Source: Onchocerca lupi (taxonomy: Eukaryota > Nematoda > Chromadorea > Rhabditida > Onchocercidae). Taken from it: 64,000 nt of DNA. The stretch spans positions 124,001-188,000 of the forward strand of contig JAOVVO010000064.1 in the NCBI GenBank assembly GCA_028564675.1, given 5' to 3'. The position numbers were made by a program, and so were the translations under genes. Positions 1 to 13,100 of the stretch are shown here, in pieces (positions within the stretch are counted from its first letter, which is position 1; the number at the start of each line of letters is the position of its first letter). A model generated the notes under the pieces. That model saw only the letters and a list, made by a program, of their open reading frames with translations. It was not told the origin of the DNA and made no database searches.

Positions 1-517
1 AATTCAATTTCTTAAATTTCTTTCCTCAATTCAAAAATTCATAGCAAATAATCATTCTAATTTCTTAAATTTCCTATCAAATTTTTTTTTAACTCTTAAA
101 TTTCCTATCAAATAATCTTTTTTTTTTTTTAAAAAATATCTTTTCCGTTTTTAATTTACCGAATTTTTCTTAATTACTCCTTTTTTTTTAGTTTTTACAA
201 AATTTTTCCATTCCATTTTAAATTATTCTGCCAAAAAATTTCAGTAAATATTTTTTCTATAAATTGGCAAAAAATTTTTTCTGGTATGAAAAATTTTGAA
301 TGTTATTAAAAAGATTATTATCATATGACTATCAATATGGTATTATTTTAAAGAATCGGATAAGGAATATTCATTAAAAAATAAAACAAATAGTCATAGA
401 TTATAATTAAGTTAGAAAACTTGATGAGTAGATAAAAAAACATGAATATAGCAAAGATAATTTTACAAATTTAGAAAATTTTTGTTTTTTTTTTTGATTT
501 TTTTTTTTAAAATTAAG
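1..517. other. Intron (3' part) upstream of the first visible cle-1 exon
   Basis: This is AT-rich intronic sequence. A short imperfect direct repeat of the phrase TTCTTAAATTTCCTATCAAA occurs near 61-115, followed by T runs. No coding potential is seen. Confidence 0.7.
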
Positions 518-1190
518 AATGGCGAGTTCCGGATATGCCGGAAAATGTTCATTGGAAAACGGATGATAATAGTATAACATTATGGTGGGATCCACCATCA
601 ACAGCTGATGAAATTTTGGTACGTGGTTATACGATATCATACGGTATTGGTACGCCAAATCGACGTGTAATCATCGAAGGAGCTAATACCAATGCATTCA
701 CAATTAAGAAACTTAGTTAGTTAAAATTGAAATTTCATTAAGTTTTGATTTCCTTTTTCCGGACGTCTAATATTTGTTTGTTTATTTACAAATATTCATT
801 CATTTCATAGTAATAAAAGTTTTTGATTTGATATTCTGAACCGAAAATTGTTTAAATATATTTATAATTGGATGAATTTTTCAATCAAATTCAAATAAAT
901 TTCAAAATTGCAGCAAATTTTTCGTAAAATTTCGTAATAATCATAATTCGTGATCCTTCTTGATATTTCTGATTTCTTTTTTGGTTCATTTTGATCCGTG
1001 ATTCTCTTTGATTCTTTTTCGTAAAATTTGTAATTCTAAGAAATAAATGGAATTCAATTTTAATTCCTTTTTTTTTTTTCAGAATCCAACACAACATATG
1101 TTTTTGCATTAACTGCATATAATGAAGCAGATGGTGAAGATTCTGAAAGAGTATTTTTCACCGCTACTACTAAAATTGGAAAAAGTTCAG
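518..1190 (+). CDS. cle-1: cle-1 exons: fibronectin type III domain 1 (518-715, 1083-1190)
   Basis: Two exons form one FnIII fold. The first reads VPDMPENVHW, then TLWWDPP (B-strand Trp) and GYTISY. The second reads NTTYVFALTAYNEADGE, the usual F/G-strand Tyr and AyN motif. The first donor is gttagt at 716 (phase 1) and the acceptor is a T-run plus cag at 1082; the second donor is gtaaaa at 1191. The exon enters in phase 1, as is normal at FnIII borders, so coding sequence continues upstream of the window. The left edge is uncertain: AAG at 515-517 is preferred because it follows the T tract, but AG at 525-526 is possible. The ATG at 535 is internal, not a start. Confidence 0.88.
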
Positions 1191-4100
1191 GTAAAAGTTA
1201 CAAATATGCAATAATAAATTCAAATTTTGAATAAGATTAAGGGATTAAAACTTCAATAAACAGAAATTTCGATATTTCGATTAAGATTAAAGATTAAAAT
1301 TTTAATAAATAGAATTTAAAGAAATAAAATAAAGTTTTAGAAAATTTATTACATAAATTTATAAACATGTATATAATCTCTTGATCTTAAATATATTCAT
1401 AAATTATGCGCTATATAAAAAATGAATGTTATACAGAAATTAAGAAATAAATATATTAATTTAACGAATCTAATAAATTAAACAAAATTAATTTAACAAT
1501 TTATTGGATATTATCATCATTCTTGCCTTTTCATTTAAGTTAACATTTTGAACAAATTATCTTAATTTTAATTAGTAAATTAATTAAATTCGAATGGATC
1601 ACTTTGATTTTAATTATCAAGGATTAGTATTTTGAATGGATTAAATTAATTAAAAATGTTAATCAACTCGATCACGTATCTTTCAATAATATAGCGAAAA
1701 TAATAATTTTACAGAAGTCTGCCTTATTTTTTGCAACCATAAAGAAGCAAAAATCTTGCTATCGCAATTTTTTTTCTATAAAATTAAATCAAATTAAAAA
1801 TCAAAAATAGTTATCGATAATTTAAAAATAATAATTAATAATAATAAACTAACTTCAGATGAACAATTGATCGATTTGCAAGCACCAACAAATATTGAAG
1901 CAAAAATTATCTCACCAAATGAAATTACAATTCAGTGGACAGATCCAAATATTGATATTTATTCTGATCATCCTTCTGAAAGCATCAAATCATTATTTCA
2001 GAAGCGAAAATATGTGATACGGTGTGTATAATTATGATATAATTAAAATTTGAAAAATTAAATTTGAAAATTTTTAAAAAATTAAAATTTGAAGAATTTT
2101 AAACCACTACATATTATTCACAAAACTATGCTAATTATTTAATTACTGCGAAAGAAAAAATGACGGATTAATCATTTGAATAATGCAAAATTTGTTCTTA
2201 TTTCAATTTTAATTCTTTTTATCCATTATTTAATAGAGTATGCGTGATACCGTATTGGTTGATACGGTATGCAAGATACTGTATTTATACCGTATAACCA
2301 TTTCCTTCACTTTAGATACGGTGAACATAAATCATTAAATTTGGAAAAAGTAACATCAACAATACCATTTGTGGTTCTTAATAATTTGCAACCAGCAAAA
2401 GAATACGAAGTTTTCGTGAAAGTGATTTTGCCAAATGGAATAGAATCAAAATGGAGTAATCGAGTTCTTTCTCCAAATGGTAAAGAATTTACTAAATTTC
2501 AAATTTAAGCAATTTTTGAAATATTTTTTCTAAAGTTTTAAATTTAAGTAACTTCAACAAAAGGATCAGTGCTATTTGAACTTCGATTCGATTTTGATCG
2601 ATCAGAAAAATGTTTCTTCTATTCCGATCAATCAGCTCCACTCCAATGGAAAATGATCAAAGCTAATGACGAATTAAAAGATCAAACAGGTAAATATTTA
2701 TTAGGTATGTATAAAACAAATAAAGCTTGAAATTAAATCAAAAATAAAACTTATGAATTTTATTTAATATGGCTACTGAAAATGATTAATTAGTTGAAAT
2801 ATCAAAATTGAATTAAAAAATAAAATTACGAATTACGTTTGATACGGTCAAATTGTATTGAAATAATTAGTTAAACTGTATTACTATATGAAATTTTTAA
2901 AATAAATAATATTAGTTCAAATAAAAAAACAAATGAAATATTGAAATTAAAAATCATTGTCATTAAGTAAGATATTTTGATAACATTTAGATTAGCATAT
3001 TACTACAAATATTTAAAATTTGTTTGAAATTTTAAAAAATGATAATTTCATTTGAAATTTTTGCAGCAAAGCATATTGTAAGCTTACAATCAACGATATT
3101 TGATAAGAATTATGGTCAATTAATTTCAACACCATTCAGTCTTAATGATAATAATTATTGTCTAAGTTTATCGATTTATATCAAGGAATTCAGTGAAGGT
3201 TGATGTTATGCTATGATATTTTCGAATTAATCAAGTATTTTAAATCAGCCAAATATTTACAAAAAAAAAAAATATAATTTCAAATAAATGAAATATTTTA
3301 AAAACTTCATTAATTAAATCAAATATATTTCGATATTTTGCTATTTCAAAGAGATAAAAACTAATAAGCAATGCGTCATATGCTAATCTTAGCAATGCCT
3401 TTTTTATTACGATACGATTATCTTTAAAATTAAAGATAATTTGTTAATTTTTGATAAATCAAATTTTAATTAAATGTTGAAGTTTAAGATATTTTTTTTT
3501 TAATTGAAAATTTGACAAATTCAATATTTATGATCATGATTATCTGTTAATTTAAATGTTTTTTGTATTCATCTAGAAGCATATACTAATTTAAATGTTA
3601 TTTTGCAACAAATAAAAAAATTTCGAACGATTCTTTATTTGAAATTTTAAAATTTTAATCTTTAAATTCCGTGATTTTTGCTGTATATTTTTGAATTTAA
3701 TAATAATAAAAGAGTAAAATTCATTCTTTAAAAAATTTCAAATTTATTTAAAATATTTTTAAAAAAAATTTAAAGAGTGTTTTTAGGTATTTTCACTGTT
3801 GGATTATTGCGTAAAGTTGAAGATTATGATTATGGAAGTGGTTTATTCGTAGGTAAATTAGGAGAAATGCCGAAAGAGCAATGGCGTCATCTAATTTTGG
3901 ATTTTGTTAATTCACGTGATCAATTTCAGGTAAACGTCAATTACAAAAATCATTTTTAAAATTTTCAAAATTAAAAAATTCAATTTTGTTAATTATTTAA
4001 AATTTTGATCTAATTAATTATTTTGAATCAAATGAATTTTTCCGGACGGTCCTTTTTTTTTTTTTTTTTTGGAATTTTCGAAGATTTCAATCTTTGAAAA

Positions 4101-7100
4101 TTTCGTAAATTTTTGCTGCAAACTTTTGAATTATGACAATAACAAAAGTTAATCTTTAAAAAATTTCACGGATATTAAAATACTTTTACAAAAATTTAAA
4201 AAGTGATAATTTCTAAATTTGACAAAATGGTCAACTTTATAAAATTTGATAATTTGAACAGAAGATTTTAAATAAGTTACCAAATAAGTTATTTTAAATA
4301 AATGAGTTATTGCACAAATAAATTATTACTTTAATAAATTATTAAGTAAGTCAATAAGTTATTACTCAAATTATATTTCCGATATAAATTCATGATTTTT
4401 GCATTTTTTAGATAACAATTCATGTTGAAAAAGAGGATAATGATCAATTTTGGTTGGCTCTAGATGATATTGTCTTGTATTCCGGAATGTGTAAAAGTGA
4501 TCCGGGTGCAATTTTACGGGATAACGGACGATTAAAGTGTTAGTTTAAAGAAGTTTTTTTTTTTTTTATTATTATGCACCATCTTTTTTTTGTTTCAATT
4601 AATCTCTTTGAATTAAATTTATTCCAGAAAAAAAAATTATTGAAACAATTTTAAATTTCATTGAACAATAAATAGAATAAGACATTCAATTGATTAACGA
4701 TATTTGTTTGATGAATTTATTTATTTTATTTCAATCAATTTCTATTTATAATTTAAAATTTCATGATTTTTATTTTGCTAATTTTTCTATTTTAATTATA
4801 AATAGAATAGTGGAGGTAATTATTCTTCAGTCTTTTTTTGGATAAATGCTAAAATTAAATAGAAATCGCAATCCAAATTTTATTCCATACAATTTCAAAG
4901 TATAACTTTATCTAAAAAAAGAAAAATTTGCATATATATATTTTTTTTGTTTGCTTGTCAATTAACCATCTAACTTGGTACTAAAAAAAAGAGTTCAAAC
5001 ATCTTTTATTTTAAAATAAAGTTCAAATCAATGGTTAATTTATTTTTCATTAAAGCATAGGAATGTAAGTACTGCAAAGAGAAATATATTTCGGAGCGAG
5101 AAAAATATTTGAAATTTTTTTCCTCGAAATTTTCCGAGATAATTATTATCTGATACTTGAAAAGCAAAAAATAAAATTTTTGAAGTTTTATTTATTGTTT
5201 TATTTATTTATCTACTTTTTTGTTTATTTTGGTAAGAAAAAACAAAAAAAGCAATGAATAGAACAAATATCATTATTTTTTTTTTTTTGATAATTTCTTA
5301 ATTTTTATTTATTTCACGTAATTTTATAACAAAAATAATATTAATAATTTTTTAATTTTATTAAATTTTGATAGAATTGACAAATATTAAATCCTTAAAT
5401 TTAATGAACTAATAATTCGTTCTATTATTTACAAAAGTAGATAGACTGTTATTTTAAAAGTTGAAAATAGTTCAACATAAATTTAGACTGACCTTAGTAA
5501 GTAAAATTAATTCAACGTTAATTTAGACTGGCCATTTTTATTTTTAATTTTATTTAAGGTATTTAAATTTTATTTTGACTTTCTTTCTGGTCTTCATTCC
5601 ATCCACTCATTTTTGTAACAATTTTATTCTAATAAATAAATTAATTTAAATTTATAATTTTAATACCAATAGACAAATTAGTTAAGTTTATTTTGATCTA
5701 AAACTATTTTCAAACTAATTTAGGCCAATTTATATAGAATGATAATTATTTTTACATCGCTATTTTTTTAAATTCTTTTATCATCCTTTCTTTTCTTCCT
5801 TATCATTTTTTTCTTCCGCTTGCACACAAATAATTAGTATTATGATTATTTAAAATATTTAAATTTGATTTCTACATTCTTAAAATCCTTATTTTGTCTA
5901 CTTAATTTTAAAATTATTATTTTACACTGCTAAATCATATGTTTAAGCGAGCCCATCAAGTACACCTATGAAAAAAAATTTTTTTTTCCATCATAGTATT
6001 ATTTAGAATTATTTAAACATGGAAGTTTTATTATTTGAAAAAATTTTTGTAAAAAGAAAAACATTTCCAAAATTTAATATTTTTTGCTTATTTTGAACGA
6101 ATTTCTATTTGATTTTAATTTTTCTATAATATTTGCTTTCTTTATTTAAATAATTTTTAACATTGAATAACTTATATTCTTTATGTTACAAGCTATATCC
6201 AACAAATTTTTTTCTACCATAAATTTTGTAAAACAATTTTTTATTATGATTTTTTTAAAATAATTTAAATTTTTCAAATTTTAGTAATGTTTTATAATTT
6301 TTCCTAGATTTTGATATTTGAAAAATTGAAAAAAAAAAAGGAACGATTTTAAAATTTATTATTTTTTTGTTCATCATTGATGAGTAAATCAACGAAGTAT
6401 TAAGAATTTATTATGCATTAGTAAAGACAGAAACACAGAAATCAATGTTATTAATTTGTAAAAAAAAAGAAAAGAATATTTTTTTCATAGATTTGTTCTT
6501 TCAAATATTTTAATTGCATGTTGCATTTTTCATCCATTTTATGCGCTTTTTTAACGTGCAAAAAAAGCATGCATAAATAATGCATGCAAATAAATTGCAC
6601 ATGCATTTCATGGCATAATATGTTGGGAAAAGCATAATTTTTACATAAATTTTTCTTGCTTTTTATGCAATAGAACAAAGAAAGGAAAAAAAGAAAAAAC
6701 AAAAAAAAGAAAAAAAAGCAGGAATATTATAATCCATTCATTTATTATACATATCGATTTTTATTCTAATTTTCCACCCTTTTTTTTTTTTAAAAGATCA
6801 TTTCTGACCAAAAATTATCATTTCATCATCAAATGAATTATATTAATTTCGTGCAATTTCATTTTCTTTTTAATTTCAATTCTCTCTTAATTTGCTTTTT
6901 TTTGAATTCAAAAATCTTTGAATTATGATTTCATTGCTTTTTTTGCCTTAATCAAAAAAAAAAAAAAGAAAAAAAAAGGAAAATAAAAATGTATAAATAA
7001 CGAAACAATCATGCATAAAAAGAGTTTTTTTTTTTTTTTTTTTTCAAAATCAATTAAATCAGAAATTATAATTTGGTTAAATTTTAGCGCAACGTAAATT

Positions 7101-10100
7101 GAGAAAATATTGAACAGAATTACAAAAAGTTTTTTTTGGATTTTTTTTTCTTTTTCTTTTATTTTGAAATTGTCCGGCAGAAATCAATAATATTTTGATG
7201 AGCGTCGCAAAAGAAAATTTTGCGTTTTTATTTCTTTTTTTTTTTCGAAATTTTATTGGCAACAATAATTGAATTGGTTATTGTAACTTTTATGAAGCTT
7301 TTTATTATAGCATTTTTGATATCTAATAAATCATTAATTTTTTATTACATTTTCGCTCTTTTTAGAAGTTCATTTTCCCGTCTTTTTTTTTTTTTAGAAA
7401 AAATGGAAAATTTATGAAATTGATTTTTGTTAAGAAAATGTAGAATATTTCAATTAAACTTGAATCGAAAATAATTTTACATTTTATTTTGGAAAGAATA
7501 AATATAAAAATATAATTGTAATATATGAATTCTTTCAACTTAATATACTATAATTAATTATGATCTCTTATAATCAGTAATTATTTGCACAGTTAAGTAA
7601 GTAAACTACGATATAAAATCACATTTAATTAAAATATATATTAAATGATTTAGAAAATAACAATTTTAAGTACATAGCCATCAGTACTGCAACGATACAC
7701 ATGTAATTTTTAATCAAATTGATTACTTATATGCATAAAATATAAGTAATTTCATTTCATTCCATAATTTGATAATTAAAATAAAATTATAAGTTAAATT
7801 CAACAAGATAATTAATTGATCGTCAAATTTTTGATCATTAAACATTGTTACAAAAGCGCTAGAATGTACGAAAATGTGTAATAAAAAGTTTTGTTGCGTA
7901 CAACTGGATGTATCGAAAAATTAGTCGCGTAAAACGTATCAAAAAAAAAAAAAAAAAAACGAAAAAAAATTATTTAGAAAATAAAAAAAAATTATTTGTT
8001 CAATTTTCAAAGAAAATTTTTTTTGAATTACAAATTTATCAATTTTATCAATAATTTATTCCACAAAAAACTGAAAATGATGTAAGCAAAGAAAAGAAGT
8101 AAAAAAAAAAGAAAAAAAGATGAATTTGATGAACAGAAATACTTTACAATTAATTTTGATAGATTTATATTAAAATCATTTTTTTTTTTTAAATTTAGAA
8201 GAATAAGATTGAACGGATTTGAAATCTTCTACTAAAAGTTAATAAATTTTTAATTTCTCACTAACTACCACATTTAGATTTAATTGTTTTATATATATTT
8301 ATTAATCAGTAATCACTTGTTTCTAATTAATTATCTAATTGCTTTATAACTCTAATTAATTACTCAATTATTTTATGTCTATAATTAATTACTCAATTTG
8401 TATAAAATTCAAATGAATTTTGTGATTAGACAGATGTTTGTTTTTTATAATTACTCTGTTTAGCTCTCACTTACGTGTTCATATTTTCATTGAAATACTT
8501 ATTATATCGAATAATAAATAACTGGAAATGATTTGTTTAATTTATGCGAAAATTAGGTAAAACTGATAGCATTATTCTTGTGGACATTTAACTGTTGCAT
8601 TGAGTAAATTTATTGCATTAATCAATTCTGTTAATTTTATATTTAATATTTATTAATTATATTTATCATCTATTCAAGGTTGAAGTGATGATTTTTGTTT
8701 CTTATTTTCAAATATTAGTTTTAGATCTATTTAAATTTAATTTTTAATAACACCTTTTTAGTTATCATTATTTTTCAGTCATAAATCTAAATATTAAGAA
8801 ATTTTGTATTTGCTGTCAAAGTTAATTGCACATTAATTTATCAAATTTCCACTGGAAATTTTATTCATAAAAGATTTAAATTTAAAAAAAGCAAACTTTT
8901 TATTAAAAACAGATAATTAATAGCAAAAGCGATGAAAGGAAATTGTATTTAATTTACATCAATTTTTACAAAAAAATTTAAATTGCATCGTATTTTTATA
9001 ATTTCATGAATTTTAATTATTTTTGATACTTCCATTTTCTTTTTTTTTTTGATTTTCCTATTTTAAATTTGTGAATAGTTTTTACACTCTGTTTAAATTT
9101 TACTTAAATATTTCATTGTCATCATAAAAACATAAAATCATTTTACACATTATTGATATGCGAAACGTAACCTTTGAACTGTCATAATAATACACATTTT
9201 CAAGAAATCACTATTTCATTTCTTAAATCGATACAAATTTTCGACTTAACTAATTAAATTTTTGGCTATTTGAATGACACAATACGAGATATGCATTTAA
9301 ATTGAGTATCGTCATTTTTAAAAAAATGAAATTAGATAATGACTTCCATTACGAATTAAAATTCAATTACCTTAATTTATCAAGTTAGCATTTTGTTGTT
9401 TTGATGACTAAACATTTAACAAGATTTAAAAATTGAAATTTTAAGAATTACAGGATGAAAAGCGAACTTAAATAAGCAATTTATACCAAAAAAATATTTA
9501 ATATAAATAAATAAAGTTTTCAAATAATTAAAACTATTCGACAAAATAGCAATTTCATCTTTAACTTTGAAATGTGATATTTTAAAAAAAAATAAGTAAA
9601 GCAAAATAAATTAAAAATAAAAATACAAATAGAAAACAATCATTTGCTTGTAACAATTGAAATCAACAAGGAAGAATAGCATTCTTGTTTTTTAATTAAA
9701 AATTAGAAAATAATAAATAGAAATTTAAAAAAATTCTCGCCAAAACAACTGCAGCATGAAACAATGTTGATGGACTGATTTATGAATGAATTAAATAATT
9801 TTAAAAAATCCAAAAAACGGTAATATATACTTTTGAATCATACAAAATTTTATAATTATAAAGTAATTATTTCATTTATCGAATTTGTATCATTTAAAAT
9901 TACTTTTAAAATTATTCAATTTATTGATGAATTAGCTAAATCACCACTGTATATTGCAGCAATTATTTTAAAAAGAATTTTTTCGATGATGTAAAAACAA
10001 TTTTTTCCTGTTTCAGCATTTAATATATTACATAAATTATATAAATTCCCTAATTAATTTAAAACTCATTAATTTTACTTGCTAAATTTTCATTAAAAAC

Positions 10101-13100
10101 AAAGGAGGAGATTTTTGTTTTTTTGTTGATTCATTGACTTTTTTATTTTATTCATTAGCTAAATATTTTTCATTATGCGAAAAAAAAAATTAGAAAAATT
10201 AGTTATTTATGATTGATGAAAATCAATTTTTGAAAATTTTGCAAGAAATTTATGTATGAGGAAATATATGGGTTCACATAAAAATTACATGTAGCAATCT
10301 TTTTTCTTTCTATTGTTGGAACAATTTGATCATACAATAAGAATTGCAAAAACAATAAGAATTATAGAACGGAAAAATCAAACATATACGATTAATGAAA
10401 TGTTGCCTGAAAAGGTTTTATAAATTTAGCGAGAAATTTCATTTGATAAAAAAAATTAATCGCTTGATAAAGAAAAAAGTATGTGAAAACGAGCAATCCG
10501 TTAATCAAGATTTATTTGCATTTGTGAATAAACAATTCAATATTTAGAAAATAAGTGATTTTTGAACGCAAGGTTAAGTAATAATCACGTACGTGTCTAA
10601 TTATTGCAGTTTTTTATCATATTATTGAAGATATTTCTGATAGTATAACTTGTTAGGTGTTAGTGCGGATCAATGACGTGGAAAAATCCGAAATCTTACG
10701 TTTGAATACAACGATATATATTGTAAAAACATTTTAAAAAATCAATTTATCAAATTATTCGTTTAAATATATTCCTGAATGTAACAATTCATCTGAAATA
10801 TTGTTTAATATAGCTTGGTTAAAATTAAAATTTTCAAGTTTTTCGTAATTTTTGCAAAAAAAGTATTTTAATCGAAATATCATACATTGATAGTAAAACC
10901 AATTAAAAGGCGCGAAAAAATGAGGGAAAGAAAAAATATTAATTAAAATTTAATTGGAAAAAAATTAAAAAAAATTAAATGAAATCTTGATAAATGAATG
11001 AAAATGTAAAATATTATTTATAATACTTTAATTACTTTATGCAATAATTGAATATATTTGTAGTTATAAGACTGCAAATATGCATCGTACATTCAATCCA
11101 CAAAATTATTTGGCATTTAGTTTTTTTTCCGAAAACTTTCTCTGAGAATGAATTCTTAAAGTTGAAAATTAAACAAAAGATATAGTTATCAATGGAATCA
11201 GAATTAGATGGATCAAAATATGATCAAAATCCTGAAAACATCAGAAATTTTTTTGATTTTTAAATTTTGCTAGTCGTTTTTATTTTTTTTTTTCCAGGCA
11301 TTCTTTTTATTTACATAGGGAAAGCATCGAACATTAAATGTGTAATCTTTAATATTTTGGATAGTTTTTTTAAATTAATATCAGAACATTAGTATTAAAG
11401 TATCTCTGATGCATTCATTCTAATCGTTGGAACATCAATATATTTGTAACAAATTAAAAAAATTACAAATTTTTTGAAATAAAACGCAAAAAAAAAAAAA
11501 AATGAAAAAAATTGGAAATCAAATGAACGATCATAATAAAATGATTAATTATTTTCCTTAATTTTTACAATCACTTTCTATTAACAATTTTTCGCTGACA
11601 ATGATATTATTATTTATAAAATAATGGTAATAATAATAATGAGTTGATGTTTTAGAAATTAATTTTAATTTTAAAATAAAAAAACGAATTTTCACGAGAT
11701 GAAAAAAAGACAGTCCACGAAACTTTGATAATGAAATGATATTAATGATCATAATAATAATAGGTATAATAGTAAATAATGAATCGATCTACAAAGAAAT
11801 AAATCTTAACATAAAACAAAAAGAAAAAAAAAATTTAATAGGATGAAAAAAAAAAACAGTTATGATATATCTGTCAAAAATTAATTGTTAAAACAATTTT
11901 AATTTCACACGCACATATATATATATGCATATCAATTTAACACATCTATACGAAAATTTTAAAAATGTATGGTTTGATTTTAATTGGTTCATACGGGTTT
12001 ATTTCGAGTTGTCAGATGGCATAAATCGAAGCGATCCCACTTTTTTCTTCCTTCTTTTACCTTTTCGTTTCGTCCTTCTTTTTCAACAACCTTTTTTTCT
12101 AATACAAATTCTGCAAGCTCCGTTATTATCATTATACTACCTTTCCCTTCCAATCTTCACTTTTTTTCTATCTTTTTTGTCCCAATTACGTAATTATATT
12201 ATCTGCTACGTTGTTATTATAATTACTCGTAATTATATGTGAACATGTCATTGTTATTAGATAGTATGATAAGTACGTGATACGTACGTGATAACACGTC
12301 TTATTATTATAGATATAAGATGCTTATGCTATTATTATTATGCTTAATGATATATCTATTTGTTACTTGTATTAGATGATATGATATGTATTTATGCATA
12401 TGTGATAATTGTCCTGTATCTAATATTTGTCGTCATTATATAATATATACTTATCGATTCTTAGGGATAATATTTCTCATTGTTCTATGATATTTATTTG
12501 TCGTACATGTTAATACTTCTTATTGTTATTGTTGTAGAAAATAGGATATTTGTTGCCGTTATATGACATGTATTTGTCGTTGTTATAGATGATAAGATAT
12601 TCGTCGCGTTATATGTTAAATCCTTGTCGGACGTGATGATATGTACTTTTTGTTATTGTTGTACGTAATGCTATATATATTTATTACTTTGTTCAAGGTA
12701 ACATATGTACTTGTCTTATTGTTATATATATATATATTTATCGTTGTTAGATTTATCGCTGTTTTATTCATTTTTTGTCTTATTGTCATGTGTAATGATA
12801 AATACTTGTGGCTATTGTTATAGGTAATAATATTTTACTTATTGTTATTGTAACAATTAATTATTTGTATTGCATCATTGTTATTATCGATAATTATAAG
12901 ATTTTATTATTTACCATTGTATAGATCAAAGAAATGATAGAAATCTTTATCATATAAGTCAATCTTTACCAGAAATAATTAAAAACAATTTCATTTCCTT
13001 TTAAATTTCATATGAAATTATTTTTTAACATTTTCATTTCCTTTCGTTTCTTTTCTTGCATATATTTTAATCCTGTTATATTTCATTCTATCATATATTA

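Noticed and set aside
535..720. ORF starting at ATG 535
   Set aside because: The ATG is an internal Met of an FnIII exon; the frame extends upstream to a splice acceptor and the TAG at 718 lies past the donor.
11925..12823. Several + strand ORFs of 60-105 codons
   Set aside because: Phe/Leu/Ile/Tyr-rich frames caused by T-rich DNA; no start context, domain or splice support.
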